64,000 nt of DNA from Balanoglossus misakiensis (taxonomy: Eukaryota; Hemichordata). Below the pieces are notes generated by a model. That model searched no databases. It was given only the letters and a program-made list of their open reading frames with translations, and was not told where the DNA came from. A program made the translations under genes and the position numbers. This document shows positions 24,147-37,800 of the stretch, piece after piece. The number at the start of each line of letters is the position of its first letter. The first letter of the stretch is position 1. The stretch spans positions 930,001 to 994,000 of the forward strand of contig CM082579.2 of assembly GCA_040954595.2 (NCBI GenBank), given 5' to 3'.

Positions 24147-25829
24147 CCATTTCTGTGGGCTCAACTCGTTACGTATTCATTAGAAACACTGTTTTTATTT
24201 TGACTGTCATAAGGTGTTTTTTTTTCGTTCAACTCGTTGCGAACAGCGCCCTCTGTGTTCAACTTGCGAGTACTTTTCTTTTTTAATTAATCGATACGAA
24301 GCGCCGCGGTTGATTCGTATCATTTTGTTTCTGTCTTCACATCATAAAGGTATATAGACGCAGTCTTTCTGAAGGATTGTGTGAAGGAATGTTTTCTTTA
24401 CACTTATAATCTACACCACGTGTATTCACATGCTTTAAAGCTCACCAACCCCTCCCCCCCCACCCGTTTCCAGGCTGTTAGCCAACTTCTTGCAGCAATG
24501 TACAAAGTTTAGAGGTGAAGAACTCGAAGCACACAACCCTGCGTGATTCTGTCTGGGGCAGTGGTAACCATGGAAACGACCGGAAAATATTACAATAGAA
24601 TCTTGGCAGAAAATTGCAACATTTTTGTTGCTATAGGGATGAAATATCGTACGAGGACAAATTATTGTCTGAGATGCCATATTGTCTCCTCACTGTTGCC
24701 AAAGCAACCGCGTTACTGGAATATTATCACCCTGCTTGACAGTGAATAGAAATTAAACCTTTTTTGTATTTCCCTTATTTTTTGAGCCAGTAGTAAACGA
24801 GTCGCGACAGCCTGTGTAACATAACAAACCCATTCTCCTTCCCAGCACATTCAACCCATCTGTAAGAACATAAATGTGATCGTGTTTTCCTTTCTGAGAG
24901 AAATCTTTGATTACCTGCGGCAAATTGGGTTACAGCGGAAACAGATTCTGATGGTTTCAAAACAGCAACAGTCACGACCTGGCAAGCCTTGAAACATTTG
25001 ATGCGTTCTCTTATTTTCTAGAAGACATTTTTGTTCACTTTATTTCATTATTTCATTATCGTTTTTGATACGCGGCGAATACGACTTTATTCAGTGACCT
25101 CATGAATTGCAGTTTTCACAATACAAGAAATCATGGTCCGGCGATTTTTTTTACGAGCGTCCTCCTTGTACTTTTTGACATGATACTCGTTTCCTCCTTG
25201 GTTCGTTGTCAGTTTCCGTAAAAAAATGAAAATTACCCATGATCCTTTCACGGCAACATCAAGAGCGCTGCATTCCGTGTCATCAAAATGTCTTTCAAAT
25301 CCCACAATGCATGATTAGATATTCCCTTGTAACAACCAATTGGTCAAATTTACCGACTCAAATCTAGATAACATCTATAAATGTAGTCTAATTTTATTAG
25401 CCAGAAGTAAAATGCACTATTCAATTTGCAAACAGTTTTTGTTGACTCGTTTTTCTCAATAATTCAATCGGAATTGAAAAACAAGTCCGCAAGTATAGTG
25501 GTTTCGTTCTAAAAATGCATTGGCGACGCATTCGCTCCTTTTAAATCGTTGCTATGAAATGCACATCTTACTCAATGGAAACGAACATGAAATTAATGTC
25601 AAACACCGAGTGTTTCGGATGCACTCGACCGTAAAATAAAGAAGTTATTATCTAAAGCCCCGCTGAGCAATTTATTATATTTTGTATAGGATATATTAAG
25701 TGGAACAAGGCCCAGTAATTAGTGGAGTTTTCTAAAAAGCGAAAGGAAGGGTATGTCCTATCAGATCATTAAATATCACTTTGTGATTTCCGTGTTGTGA
25801 AGGGGACGCTCGAGTCTTGTTTGTATGAT

Positions 25830-26340
25830 AGACACCTCGTCTTCATGGTAACAGTGACGGCGCGCGACCTCCCAAGAGATTTCAACGCCGCTTGCCGCGA
25901 TTGGGCAGGGCGCAGACGGCGACCAATAGCTGCGCTCGTTTCAGCGGTGTAGAGTTAATCAGTAAACACTGTGTTGTTATGATATGAAATATATGATTGA
26001 TGTATGCTTGGTAAATAGGCTTTTTTGCAAAGGTAGAACTGTTACACGGGAACAGTGATCCGAAACAACAAGCGACTGTTAAGGTCCGCTAGAGGCGAGA
26101 ACAAAACAAAACGATCTTCCCTCAGCACACTTCCTCTGTGATTGGCGGTTGCTGTTGACAACGGGCGCCTTGTCTCCCTCGGACTTCTTTTCCGCTCTTC
26201 TCATCTGCATCGAAAGACGTCACTGCGAGAAGGAGAATAGGATCAGGGGAAGCACACTTCTCGAAAAAAACGAGAAAAGAAGGTCGTCAGCCAGCATCGA
26301 ACTGCCGTCATTCTGTCAAGATCGTGTCGACATGTTAGAT
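25830..26340. promoter_or_regulatory. Candidate CpG-rich promoter with opposed CCAAT boxes
   Basis: A GC-rich patch stands in AT-rich surroundings. It has ATTGG at 25900-25904 and CCAAT at 25923-25927, inverted relative to each other and spanning 28 bp, an arrangement seen at NF-Y-bound promoters. A loose RFX-type match (GTCTTCATGGTAAC) is at 25839-25852. No coding exon begins here, so it may drive an untranslated first exon of the CNG gene. This is inference. Confidence 0.35.
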
Positions 26341-28300
26341 TAATAGGTACAACAATCATCATTGAGGGTCTTTGTTCCGGTTAAACACCATATTGTACTC
26401 CATCAAGAGGAACAATCAGAGAATTGAACATCACCAGGCAGAAGGAGTAGACGGTGAAACGTGACAGTAACAGCGCTCAAAACGAACTCCGATATCGTCC
26501 GTGTCACAGGAATACTTCACGACAGAAACCCCTCGTATCTGGAAGTAGAAAACCAAATATATCCTGCTTAATTGATCCTCAGCATTCCAGTTCCATCACG
26601 GTTTATTCCATGGGTAAACATATTTTTCCGTCGAAGCTGGGCACCGAATCGACTTCTGTGTCGAGATAATATACAGTAAATGAAATTTGTCAGACAGTGG
26701 TTGTTGTCACTGGATACGGACTGTGGACGACGTGCATTATCATCAAACCGAGGTATTTGAGTTTGATTTTGAAAGGTGAGAAAATCGTTTAAACAGTACA
26801 TCTCTTTTTTTCTCCTAAATAAACTTTATGTCCGACTTGTACTGATGTTGATTTTTCCACGGTTTAGGTAGATACATAGATCAGTTTCGGATGATGTTTG
26901 TTTGTCTGTTAGGGGAATACACTGTTCAACCGAAGACGTTGATTTGATGAACACAGAAGCAGTTAAAGAGATTTTTTACATTTCCTTTTTTTTAGAAATC
27001 ATCATCAATTTGTTTTCTTTCCATTTTCGCGATTAAACAACAGCGCAAGTTATTCATGTGTATCCGCGCTTTCAACATAATGATTGATACAGATACGACT
27101 GATAGTTATTAAAATATTAATGCGAAATTCAACGCCCCGCGGCGTTAAATATCAAAATCACGTTTTTGCTCGCGAAAATCGACGGTGTGACTTATCATTC
27201 GAACGTGATGTTTCAAACAATGTTAGAAAATCAATGATACATCGAAGGATATCTCGAAAGAAGTCGACAGTTTATTGAACAGAAATGATAACGTCTCATT
27301 TGTGGTCAGTGTGACGTGATCGCTCTTTCTTCAGAACTGAAAATGGAATATGACGGGGATCAAATATCACATAAGATCCATCATTTGTTAATGATCAAAT
27401 GCAACGTCGTCTTTGGTTTCATAGTTTAATGATGCATTTGATTTTGTTGGCCATTCAAGAAGGATCTTACTTTAAAAAAACGGAAAGTTTTGTCTGATAA
27501 TTTGTTACCTGAAAAAAATTACTTGATGAAATCACAAAGCTCGTTGCTTCAAAGACTCAGCGTGTTCCTTGGATAGATTATTACTGATAAAAAACATTTT
27601 AAACGTTTTAGATAAATAATTCATCATCACGTGACCAGGGATGTCATTGAATCTGTATAATGTCAAACTGTCAGGCGTCGCCTTGGAGTGGAAGACCTTT
27701 AATGTAATAATTACTCTAAGTTGTTTTGTTGTTGTGAACGTTGTCTAGATAAGTCTTCCTCCTTAGAAACAATTCGCCATCCTCAGTTTGGGCGGCATCC
27801 AAAGAAATTGCATTTTACTACAATACGGAGAATGAAGGGGTCTTATTAGATACGTAGAATACTAGTATATAGAAAGCTGTAAGACGAACGACACATTCGA
27901 AATTATATCTCCCGCCAGAAACTCGACCTTTCCGTAAATATCTGAGATGCAGACACAACCCTGACAACTGCCGACGCCTTGTGATGATTTGACATCAAGC
28001 CGCCCCTACCTGTAGATCGTTCTTGTAAAATCGCCATTTCAAGATATGTTGATTCCGCTTGATGATTGTAAGCGGGTCAGGCCCCGCGCGAAATAAATAA
28101 TAATTTCGAGTGAAGTAGTGATCTCGATGAAACAGGCGGCGATAAAATATGATTGAGTGTTCAGCTTCTGCATCTGACTAAATAGACATTTCTGTCATGT
28201 AAAGGGGCTTATCAGTCAAGAGTCTGGACAGGCATTCGTTGATTTCTCCCGTATATCACCGACACTGACTTAATAACCAGGGATTTTGCTTCTGTGCGGA

Positions 28301-28314
28301 GTTACCATGGCAAC
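28301..28314. promoter_or_regulatory. Canonical RFX X-box
   Basis: GTTACCATGGCAAC fits the strict palindromic RFX consensus GTNRCCNNRGYAAC at every position. RFX factors drive ciliary gene expression. The site is 3.5 kb upstream of the first coding exon of the CNG channel, a protein of sensory cilia. Function is inferred. Confidence 0.45.
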
Positions 28315-31300
28315 CTAAGCTAGCATTTTATTTCCCGTTTCTGAGGTGACTTTGTGTGATCCCGTGATTGAATACACCGTCCATCGAAATCCGATTAGTT
28401 GTTGCTCTCTGGGGATGCGGCTGTGTCGACGACAAAACACCAGCAAATAGAGCATGCGCACACTCTGGTGCAGCCATACTCAAATCATTACATATAGTGG
28501 CCTACAGTGGATGATTTGATGAATTAAAGCGCAAATATGGAGCGATGGGTATCGTGCCTGGACAGACCCATCTACGAAACATATCTAATCCAAGGTCAAA
28601 GTCGAAATGTAGAAATTGTAATGAATCAAAATAGATATAGGAATGGTCTTTACTTATCTTTGAAGTTGTACAATTACATGCATAGGCCTATATAAAACTA
28701 TACAAATTGAGAAACAAACAGGATATAAATGTTGCGGAAATAAGCATTTCATTAATGATATTAAACACGTGCTTAAACAACGTGCCTACATGAATAATTA
28801 AACAATTCCTTTTCCGAATTCAACTTGAAATGACTAAAATGAACATCGAAAATTGATATTCCATTTTGATCCTGAAAAATGATGTGAAAAATAATTTAAA
28901 AGAAGCCATGTGGGTCTTTAACTGTTTAAATGGGGGCTCTTAATGTCAACACTGAACTTTGTAGTCATTAACATACTTATACAGGTCCTGAAATGTATGC
29001 ATGTAACAGTACCCGTATCTACATAAGCTTTGTTGTACTTCGGCATATTTTGCAGTGGATATAATACAATTAGTCTAGAACCTAGCTTTCGTGCATGGTG
29101 TTATTTTTTCGAAAAGGCATGAAGGCTATGTTCTACTATATGAAAGTTGAGGGTAATGGAACAAACACCAGCTGTTCTATCCACGACTACAAATAAATAC
29201 AGTCTGTATCATGTGTATTTAGGAAGCCATACAGACAAATACTTAAATGTGAAATGACAAATGTCCTGTAATATCATCTGAACAACTAATATGATGAAAG
29301 GTTTCAGCATCATGAAATGTTTATATGCGTGTACAAGGACATTCATAATCTGATATTAATTTCACTAATGCAGTTCACGTGTCGCAAAACGAAGCGGGTA
29401 TATCGTAATAGTTATGTTCACAAATTAATATGACTCCAGACTTCATGCCATAACAATAGACGGTATAGACACCTCTGCATGCGAATACCCTTTGCACTCT
29501 GCGTGGACACTGCGGCCACAAGCTGGGTTGTTACAGGTCCTGAAATTATAAACATATCTAGGGAGATAGACAGACAACATTGAAAAGCGTGTGAAGGAAT
29601 TATTCAATGTAGATATGGTATACCTAGGGAGATCGTGGAAATCCATTTTTAAACAGTAGCACACTTAAGGGTACGGTGAGAGGCGGGGACTAATAAGTTA
29701 TCAGCGATGTCTTGTGTCTGTCTATATTGTCTAGTTGTTTGAGGGACGCGTCTCCAGTGGACACTACAATGCGATTTTATTCAATCCAGCGTATCAAATC
29801 GAGTATTGTGTGAGGAAATATCGCTCAAATGAATGGGCACAAATTAACTCCTTCGGGAGTCCGATCAACAGCACAATGATTACGACCGTATATTGCGTAA
29901 ACCTGGGGAAACAATCTGTACTTTGTGACAGTGCATATAGGCCTAATGGCGATTTTTCTTTTCTTTTCATTGATTCGATAATATTAACCTATTTTATGCA
30001 GACGTTTGTGAATTTTTTGCAGATCTGAAATACGAACTGACTTTATCATGCAATGTTTATTCCAACAATCATACATTACGTCACCGTACCAGTAAAATAC
30101 TAGTAATATAATTTGTGGTATGTCTGTAGCTTTCGCATTAGAATAATTGGATGTATTCCGCGCAGAGGTCTTTGACTCCCACTCCTGCAAGGCCTTTTAT
30201 CGAAAATTGGCAGTTTGTATACTTGAATCAATTTGTCATATATTATTGCATATTACGCATTTTGCAAACCGATAGAGAAGTGGATTCTGAAACTACCTCT
30301 TGTCTTCAAACTGAATTTCTCGTCTGCACTTCAAATACAAAATCTGTCGTCACTGCTGACAAATTGGTTTCAGTAGCCTGCGGTCAAGAGGGAAAATCTA
30401 ACAGAAAAATTGAAATTGAACGAGCGTATGCCTATACCCATGATGCACTGGTCAGATCATTTGCTGATGAGGTGTCTGTAATTTACAGAGACGGTTACCA
30501 CGGTTACGGTTTATTGTCCATCTTGTGTGTCCAACGCCCAAAATTCGCTTGAAAAGGCCGCGGGGTTTTAGTACGCCATACGAAATGAGGCGCGCGTCTG
30601 TCACTTTAAATACTAAATATTTGCATTTTGCCATGTATAATACGACAACATCTGCGGTTCATTTGAATATTTCGTATCGGGGTTTCAGACAGAATCGAGC
30701 TGCTTGCAAATCAGAATCAATTTTATAGGAGAGTTATCTTCTGGTAATTGCTTTAATTTGAATCGCGAAGAGTTCGATTTTTGACCTCATCGCTTGTGAC
30801 GCTGTCATGTTAGTATTCATCGTAACAAAAAATGAGTGCAGGGCTTTTGTGACGAGGTGTGAACGCGATCCTTTATTTGGAGATAAAAGATGACGGTGTC
30901 AATATAACAGCTCTGAACAGAACGTGCGTTTTGCAGAAAAAGGTGCTTTGATAATATTTTTTATTGTACATGTGTCTTTCACACTCGTCTTTTCATCACA
31001 CGTGATTGTAATGCATGTCGACTTTGCATAGATCGCGAGTGAAGCGATCATGAAACGTATACATGTAGTCAGTTACCGATCGTCGAAACCACAACATACA
31101 CCTCACAATTCCATTCATAGATGTGGCTCTTATTCTCATTTAATTTGAGCAAAAGCGACAATTTCTTCACGCGTCTTGATCGAATCGTCTGATAAATTAT
31201 AGCTTGCATTCGTATTATTCACGGTTGCATGCACTCCTAATCAGACATCTTAACATAATGTCTCCAGACGAGATGTTGAAACACATGACTTCCCGGTTGA

Positions 31301-31817
31301 TTTTGCCGTGTGTTTCTGTCTATTTACATCTCAGTAACAACGATTTCCTGCGCGAATTTCCACCTTCTGTCGTGGCCTTTTATTGATGGCGTATTTTTTT
31401 GTCCAAAATGATCAAGGGAGTCGAGGCAAATTAATATTGATGTGTAAAATGAAGACTTTAATATGTACATAATAGATATGAAAAGTGTGACACGGCATTC
31501 AGTGTAGTGATGTCGCTCTACATTGGACTGCGACCCGTATCAAACAGAGAGAGAGAGGGAGAGATCAATTTGTACATTTACTGCGGGTGTTGTACATGTG
31601 ATTTTCACTTGCCTTTTCTTGTTTGGTTATTCAAATGACAGGGGATCACTCGACGAACAGGAAACGGACTATCGGCACGAAATGGAACTGCTCCCAACAG
31701 ACGACCGCAGCTGACAAGGAACATTCACCGCTGTGAAGAGTGTGTGGAGCGAGCGAGAGTGACTATAGATTGAACAGCTTGCCGTCTGTTTTGTGGCTGT
31801 GTCCATGTGGAAGTAAT

Positions 31818-34800
31818 ATGGCTAGTACAAGCGCCGGGAAGAGAGTCACCGATGAAGAATTGGAGATTCTAGAACAAGGTGGCGATATCGTCACCATCAG
31901 TAAACGCTCTCTCAGTGCCTACGCCACGGATGACGAAGGTGACGGCGATGGGGAGACGAAACAGGACGACACGATGGCGGCATCGTCGTCGTCGTCATCG
32001 TCGGACAAGGAACCGTCCGTCCAGGAGCGAAAGGGAACTTTTAGCAGAATAGTGAGGACCGTTCAAGTCATCAAAGGCTGGGTGACCAAAAACGATGTAA
32101 CCAAGACAACAAAGAGAGCTGATTCGTTCTTGGAGAGATTCACCATGGCAGGACCCAATAATCTGGACGACAGCGGAGGGGGCAGACACGCCGAAACAAG
32201 CCTCAGGTTGGTTCAGTAGACAAAAACACTAGAGTGATAATATAATATATAGAGTGTCGTATTAATATAAATAAGTGATTTATTCCCTTCCAACCATATA
32301 TAATCAGTCAGTCGGGGGTAAGATAGACGTAACGTGGACACCGTTTTTCTAATCCTCATCAATGCTGACATGGGAAATACCTAGATTAAATATGGCGGAT
32401 ATTGGGATATTGGTGATGTTTTGATGTAAGATGTGCTAACGGAGATTAGTTATTCGAAACCCGAAAGTGGATTTAGTCTAGCAGTCTGTCCCCACGTTTC
32501 TAATTTGTTCCGCTCTTTGGATTTAAAGGGCGAAGTCAGTCGGTGGGAAATTATACGGGCCTTGGTTTTATCACATGCAAAAAACACATTATATTGACAA
32601 CAATGGGCAGCATAATTACGGAACAAAATTGTCAACTTTACATATGACGAGACAAGGGCTCTATAAAGCACACCAGTTGTTGCAAGAGGATATCTGCAGC
32701 TTTCCACGAGTGACTTGCTATATCGTATTTTTCAGTGTAAAATCAATAATAGGTTATCAATGTTAGAAATGACACCTGTACGGATCGACTGTAAACTGTC
32801 CTTTAAAGATGGGACTTTACTATTTACATCGAAGTCACATTCGTTATAAAATCATGGCGATCGAAAGTCATTTATTCAGTAAAAAAGCCGTGGAAACCCA
32901 GTCTGGTTCCAGGAATGACTTCTCTTGACGTCAATGCTGAACGTTGTACGCCACAGACAGAGTGACCTAGCTCAAACATACGGCTCAAGCGAACTGCGTT
33001 ATTGCTAGGAATACAAAGTACATAGGGCTATACTACGGTGAGAACACTGCACATAGTCTGTGACTATGCTGGTGTCATTCAAACGTATATTTTGTTTCCC
33101 ACGTCAACATTTATTAGCATACGCCCATTCTACAATCATTAGACCGTTGTTTGTATATATTTTACTTCCAAGCAGAGGCGTCCGGCTTCTATTTGTTCAA
33201 CGCGTAGTGGAACCCAATATCATGCGATGGTATTTTCTGTGGAGAATCTCGCAAATATTTTGCTTAGTGAAGCAAGTTTATAAAAACGTTCAAATAGACA
33301 CACAATGGAACATTTTGGTCGACAAGTCAATTTATTAAAACATTAAAATCTAGTATAGTCAATCGGAGAGATAAAATCAACCGACTAAACCACATTCAGT
33401 ATATGTTGAATTTTTTCCTCTTGCCTTGAAATTGATGAACACAAAAATAAAAGATCACTTTAAGTCAATATGTTGTCAAGGAAACAGACATTTTGGTTTG
33501 ATTAAGCGATGAACCGATTTTCAGCTCACAGCAGACGAAGCATATTGAACCTTGGAAATCGATAGGTGTTACGAAACGTTGTAGATTATGCATGAAACAG
33601 CAGCGCGAGTGTAATTAGCGTAATTAAGGGTTCCATTAACGGCATCAGGGTGTGATAAGGTGTCTTTGTGTGACGGGCTACATGGTGACGTCACAAAATG
33701 AATCAGAGTGTGGTAACATTGCCAGGGGTATGAAAAGGTCATAGGGGTGGATATCTGCACGAGCATTGTCAGACGAAGAGTTTTCTCAGACACACAGAGA
33801 GGGTGGTAGGGAAACAGAACGACCACATGGAAGAAAAATGAAAAAGACAAGCAACAGAGAGAAATACAAATCTGTACCAAAGAAAATCAAGATTGAGAGA
33901 GACAGAGACAGAAATAATTCGAAGCATTACAGACAGACTGATCACAGCTGAATAATTAACAGTGTTTTGAAAATAATATAATAATATCCATTTTATCAAA
34001 TGGACATACCATCTGCCGTCCATGATAAAATAAGTACTATGCGAACTGTTGTTTTGCGTTGTCTATGTGAGCTTGTTTAGAATATTGTGAACACGGGACA
34101 CTATCACTCATAAAAATAGTCGAGTGAAATCATTCGGCTATATATAACATCATATCCGTCCCTATTCGCCAACGAGTCGTTTACTCACAGGAAATGCGTC
34201 TGCAGGTTCTAATGGTATACATAAATACACAACGCCCATTTTCCTGTTAGGTTGCCCTTATAGACAGTTGTCCTTCGCGTTTGTTACACAATTATCCCAG
34301 TAAGGAATTTTTGATTTGCAATAATTCGGAAAATACACGCTTCAATAAGACGTCAGAGTAAACTTTATAAATGACACATTTGCAACGAGGACTGCATGCA
34401 CAGCTTTCCGCTGTCACATTTGGGAATCGAGTTTCTTTGTTTGCGATGCGGGGATCAAATTTTCCTTTTAATATTCCGCATTATCGGTTATTAATGGGTT
34501 CAGATTTCATGAAATTTGACCCAGATAAAGTATTGCAAGCTTTATAAATCTGTCAACGTTGCAAACAGAAGCGCTTTGCTACACGTGCTGGATCTTACCG
34601 TTCTATTTTTGCGTGGATTGTCGGCGCCTGTTATTTTGAAAATGTATAAATTCTATCCATTTTCAATCAGTTTGGCCGAAGTGTCTTTTTGCAGAGTGCC
34701 ACAAGTAATAGAAAAAATCATAGAGAGCTTTTCTGAAAATATCGCCGTCAAAGTTCAAAATTTTGTCGAAAAATTTGATGTTTTACTTGTGTACATTATT

Positions 34801-37800
34801 TCTCATTCAAAGAAAATGAAACCAATTAAATTTTACATTTTCATTGATTTTGGCAACCATTGCCTAGCAATGTAAATTATTCGGTATTGCCTTAACGAGC
34901 TTCCAGGTAAATGAGACAATTTGTCAAGCGCCTGTCAACCTCTCCCAATCGTTTCATCGCGTAAAGACCCTAATTGTTCGTTTAACAGCATCCGTGCATG
35001 GCGGGTTTTGATTTCGATCTTTTCCTTTTGGTGAAAGACGCTGCCGGCGATCTGAAGTCTTGTTGCTTTTTAATCCACATCGTTTACTTCCATCGATTGC
35101 TGGCATATGTATAGTGCAGTACTGAAGAGCTGGAAGACCCAATGGCCTGTTATAACGCATACATTGAGTGTCGTTAGAAACAATTACAAGTCATGTATTA
35201 GTCCATATGAATTGGTGACTTAGGAAGTTAAACACGATGCAATCTCCGTTTAATTCATACACACAAAAACGCCCATTGTGTGATGCGTCACTTACAGTGC
35301 AGAAAACTATAATTCATTTTGTTACGATTGAACTACGAATAGATAGAATTTAAATATCAGTGGTGGATGAACAATAAGGGTGTACGTCATTAACATAGTA
35401 TTAGCTGTAGTAGCCGTACACCTGGGTATTTTGAATATTATGTTAGGCTTTTTGATTTTTGACTCTCGGCATGGGCAGTCAAGTGGCGTGAGCCGACCAG
35501 AAAACAGACAAATTGTACTCGGCCATGAGCGACGGGGACTGGAATCTTGTAATCCACGTGGGAGCTCGGTGTTGAAGTTCAGCACGTCGGGTATGTCCTG
35601 TTGGTTTGAATTCAGCGTTGCTCTCGGACTTAAAATGCATGTCTACGCCAGCAACTGTAAGTGAAGTGAACCTGTTACTTTCTTCGGAGAGGACTTCACG
35701 CCAGCGTGAACATTACAAGGAGAAGAATGTGGTTCAAAGCCAATATGTGTAATGACAGGGTGAACTGCGTATGGAGCCTTGAGCTCTCCACGGATTTGAT
35801 GTCTGCAGAGCGTTTTAGTAAAAGCAAATTTCGCACTCGACGACTCTCTGTTCACACCAATCGGAATGAGTATATTCTGGTCAACTGTCAGGTAATAAAA
35901 TTGCCATATCTCTTTTTATCTCTTTCAACACATCGGTTCTTTATGTTCATATCTAGATTGCAACCAGGGATTCCAATCTAGTTTCGGTCTACATTGACTG
36001 CTGTATCATTATAGTTTGAGTTAAGCAGATAGCGCAGGCGCTGAATAATCGTTGCGTGTTATCGTACCATCAGAGAGAGATGAGATAGTTCCCCATTACC
36101 AGCGCAGAGCCCGTCGCCATTTTAAATCGAGGGTGATGCACGTTAAACCGTGAAAGTTATCTTGGCCAATATTGGACCATGTTACACAAGGCGAAAAAAT
36201 AGCCACACATGCGTGTTTGTCATTGTTTTGTTTCGTTTTGACACACAAATCAAAATCATATGAAGTAATTGATACAATATACGGTGAATATGACATCAAA
36301 TTATTAATAGCCATGATGATTGCAGTGTAGATCATTTCATTTCAATCACGTATTCACGAAGCTCCTCGTCGGGATGAATAAAACCTTGATTAGTGCTGGA
36401 ATAGCTATACCCTGCTTCTACTTGAACTCGCCACACCCATCACTTTGAATGTTATATTTGGCGGATAATGTTGAAGTAATGACCTTCTATCTCCAATGAC
36501 GAGGAACTTGTGCCATCAAACCCGACATTTACCTAACCATTGTGTATGCCGAAGTTAAAATTCAGTACATTTGGTAGAAAGTAAAATAAACGTGAAATAG
36601 CGACAGCATCTGAAAATATGGTGCCCGGTCGTGACTGTTTATCGTTATTTTTGCATATTCTGTAAATCTTTGCAGCAGCCGGTCACGATATTTTTCAAGC
36701 GATGTCAGTTGGTCTATTTACCAGGATCATAGAAATCCACCATTTAAGTAGCGCTAAACAATATTGCACATGTGGATGGGTGTCATAAAATCGGGTATTA
36801 AAACTCATTTTGATACATATGCCACCCTGCTCCAGAAAAGACTCGGTACATCTCTCCGTATTGTGCAGTCTGTCAAATTCCAGCATTGTAGAATTGCAAA
36901 CAATGCTAATCCTGACCCCACGCTGCAGACGGGCCAATATCCTGACAAATGGCGTATAACGCAAGTACCCGTCTGACTGAGAACACATAATATTCATGAT
37001 CCAGAATGCAAACTTAGTCTTTAAAAAATAAAATAAAACATGCGGTAGTAGCTATGATAAAGGTTTTGTATTTTTAATGCTATGAGATAGCTCTGGGCAT
37101 GTGGTCGTTTTAGCATTGTACAGAATGATACTCCTTAAGCCCTTCATTTACTGATGTTGTGTAAAGATTGGATTCATTTCAATTTGGGTCGACTGCAGAA
37201 ACCAACTGGTAGTCAGCTGGATTGACTCCTTTTCTGCTAATTTTTCTTGTCTTCGTAATTGGGCCAGTATTCACACTCTTATAGAGTTGGAGGTACAGGA
37301 CACTAGGGGGGACCCATCATAAAGAGAACTCACACTGTCATAAAAGCCAGTGGACAAACCTGTGGGGTTTAGTTTTTGGTTATTAAAACGCGGATGGAAA
37401 GGTGATAATATTCATTTAGTGGGACGGCGTCACTAGTTACAAAGTTGACTCGATTTATATTTATGCATCACGTTTTCAAAACATAACTTACGATTAAATA
37501 TCACATCATACATACGTAATATCCTTCCTTGAATTCAATACATCAACTCTCAGAAATTACTTGCCGTAATTTCAAAAGACAGCGCTGGAACGTTGACCCG
37601 AGTTCGATATTTTATATGCGGACGTTTTTGTCGTTTTACGTTTATTGCGCTTCCCGAATGGGCACATAAATTTTGTTTCAAATCAAGATGGCCGCTGCGT
37701 TTTCAGAGTGGAAATGTAAACTATCTCAAATCAATATGGCTGCCACTGGCGCTGGCTACCTGAGAGGCAGTTATTATTTATGACAGCCGTAAAACTGACA

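Larger units (their letters stand above)
24147..31817. other. Gene-poor region upstream of the CNG channel gene
   Basis: This 7.7-kb stretch starts with the 3' UTR of the MYND gene. A GC- and CpG-rich island lies at about 25830-26340, and a canonical RFX X-box is at 28301-28314. Open frames up to 133 codons (30151-30552) have no recognisable protein and no splice context. A good acceptor at about 31641 suggests that the 5' UTR of the CNG gene is spliced, so its promoter may lie in this region. Confidence 0.5.

Noticed and set aside
24540-24570. RFX-like GTAACCATGGAAAC near 24564
   Set aside because: Fails the consensus at several positions; loose RFX matches are expected by chance about a hundred times in the window.
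30151-30552. 133-codon plus-strand frame upstream of the CNG gene
   Set aside because: No recognisable protein, no flanking splice signals, and unremarkable length for 7.7 kb of non-coding DNA.
37684-37695. TISU-like CAAGATGGCCGC in the CNG intron as a gene start
   Set aside because: Its ATG opens only about 31 codons with no downstream exon I can link, so I list it as a motif and not as a gene.
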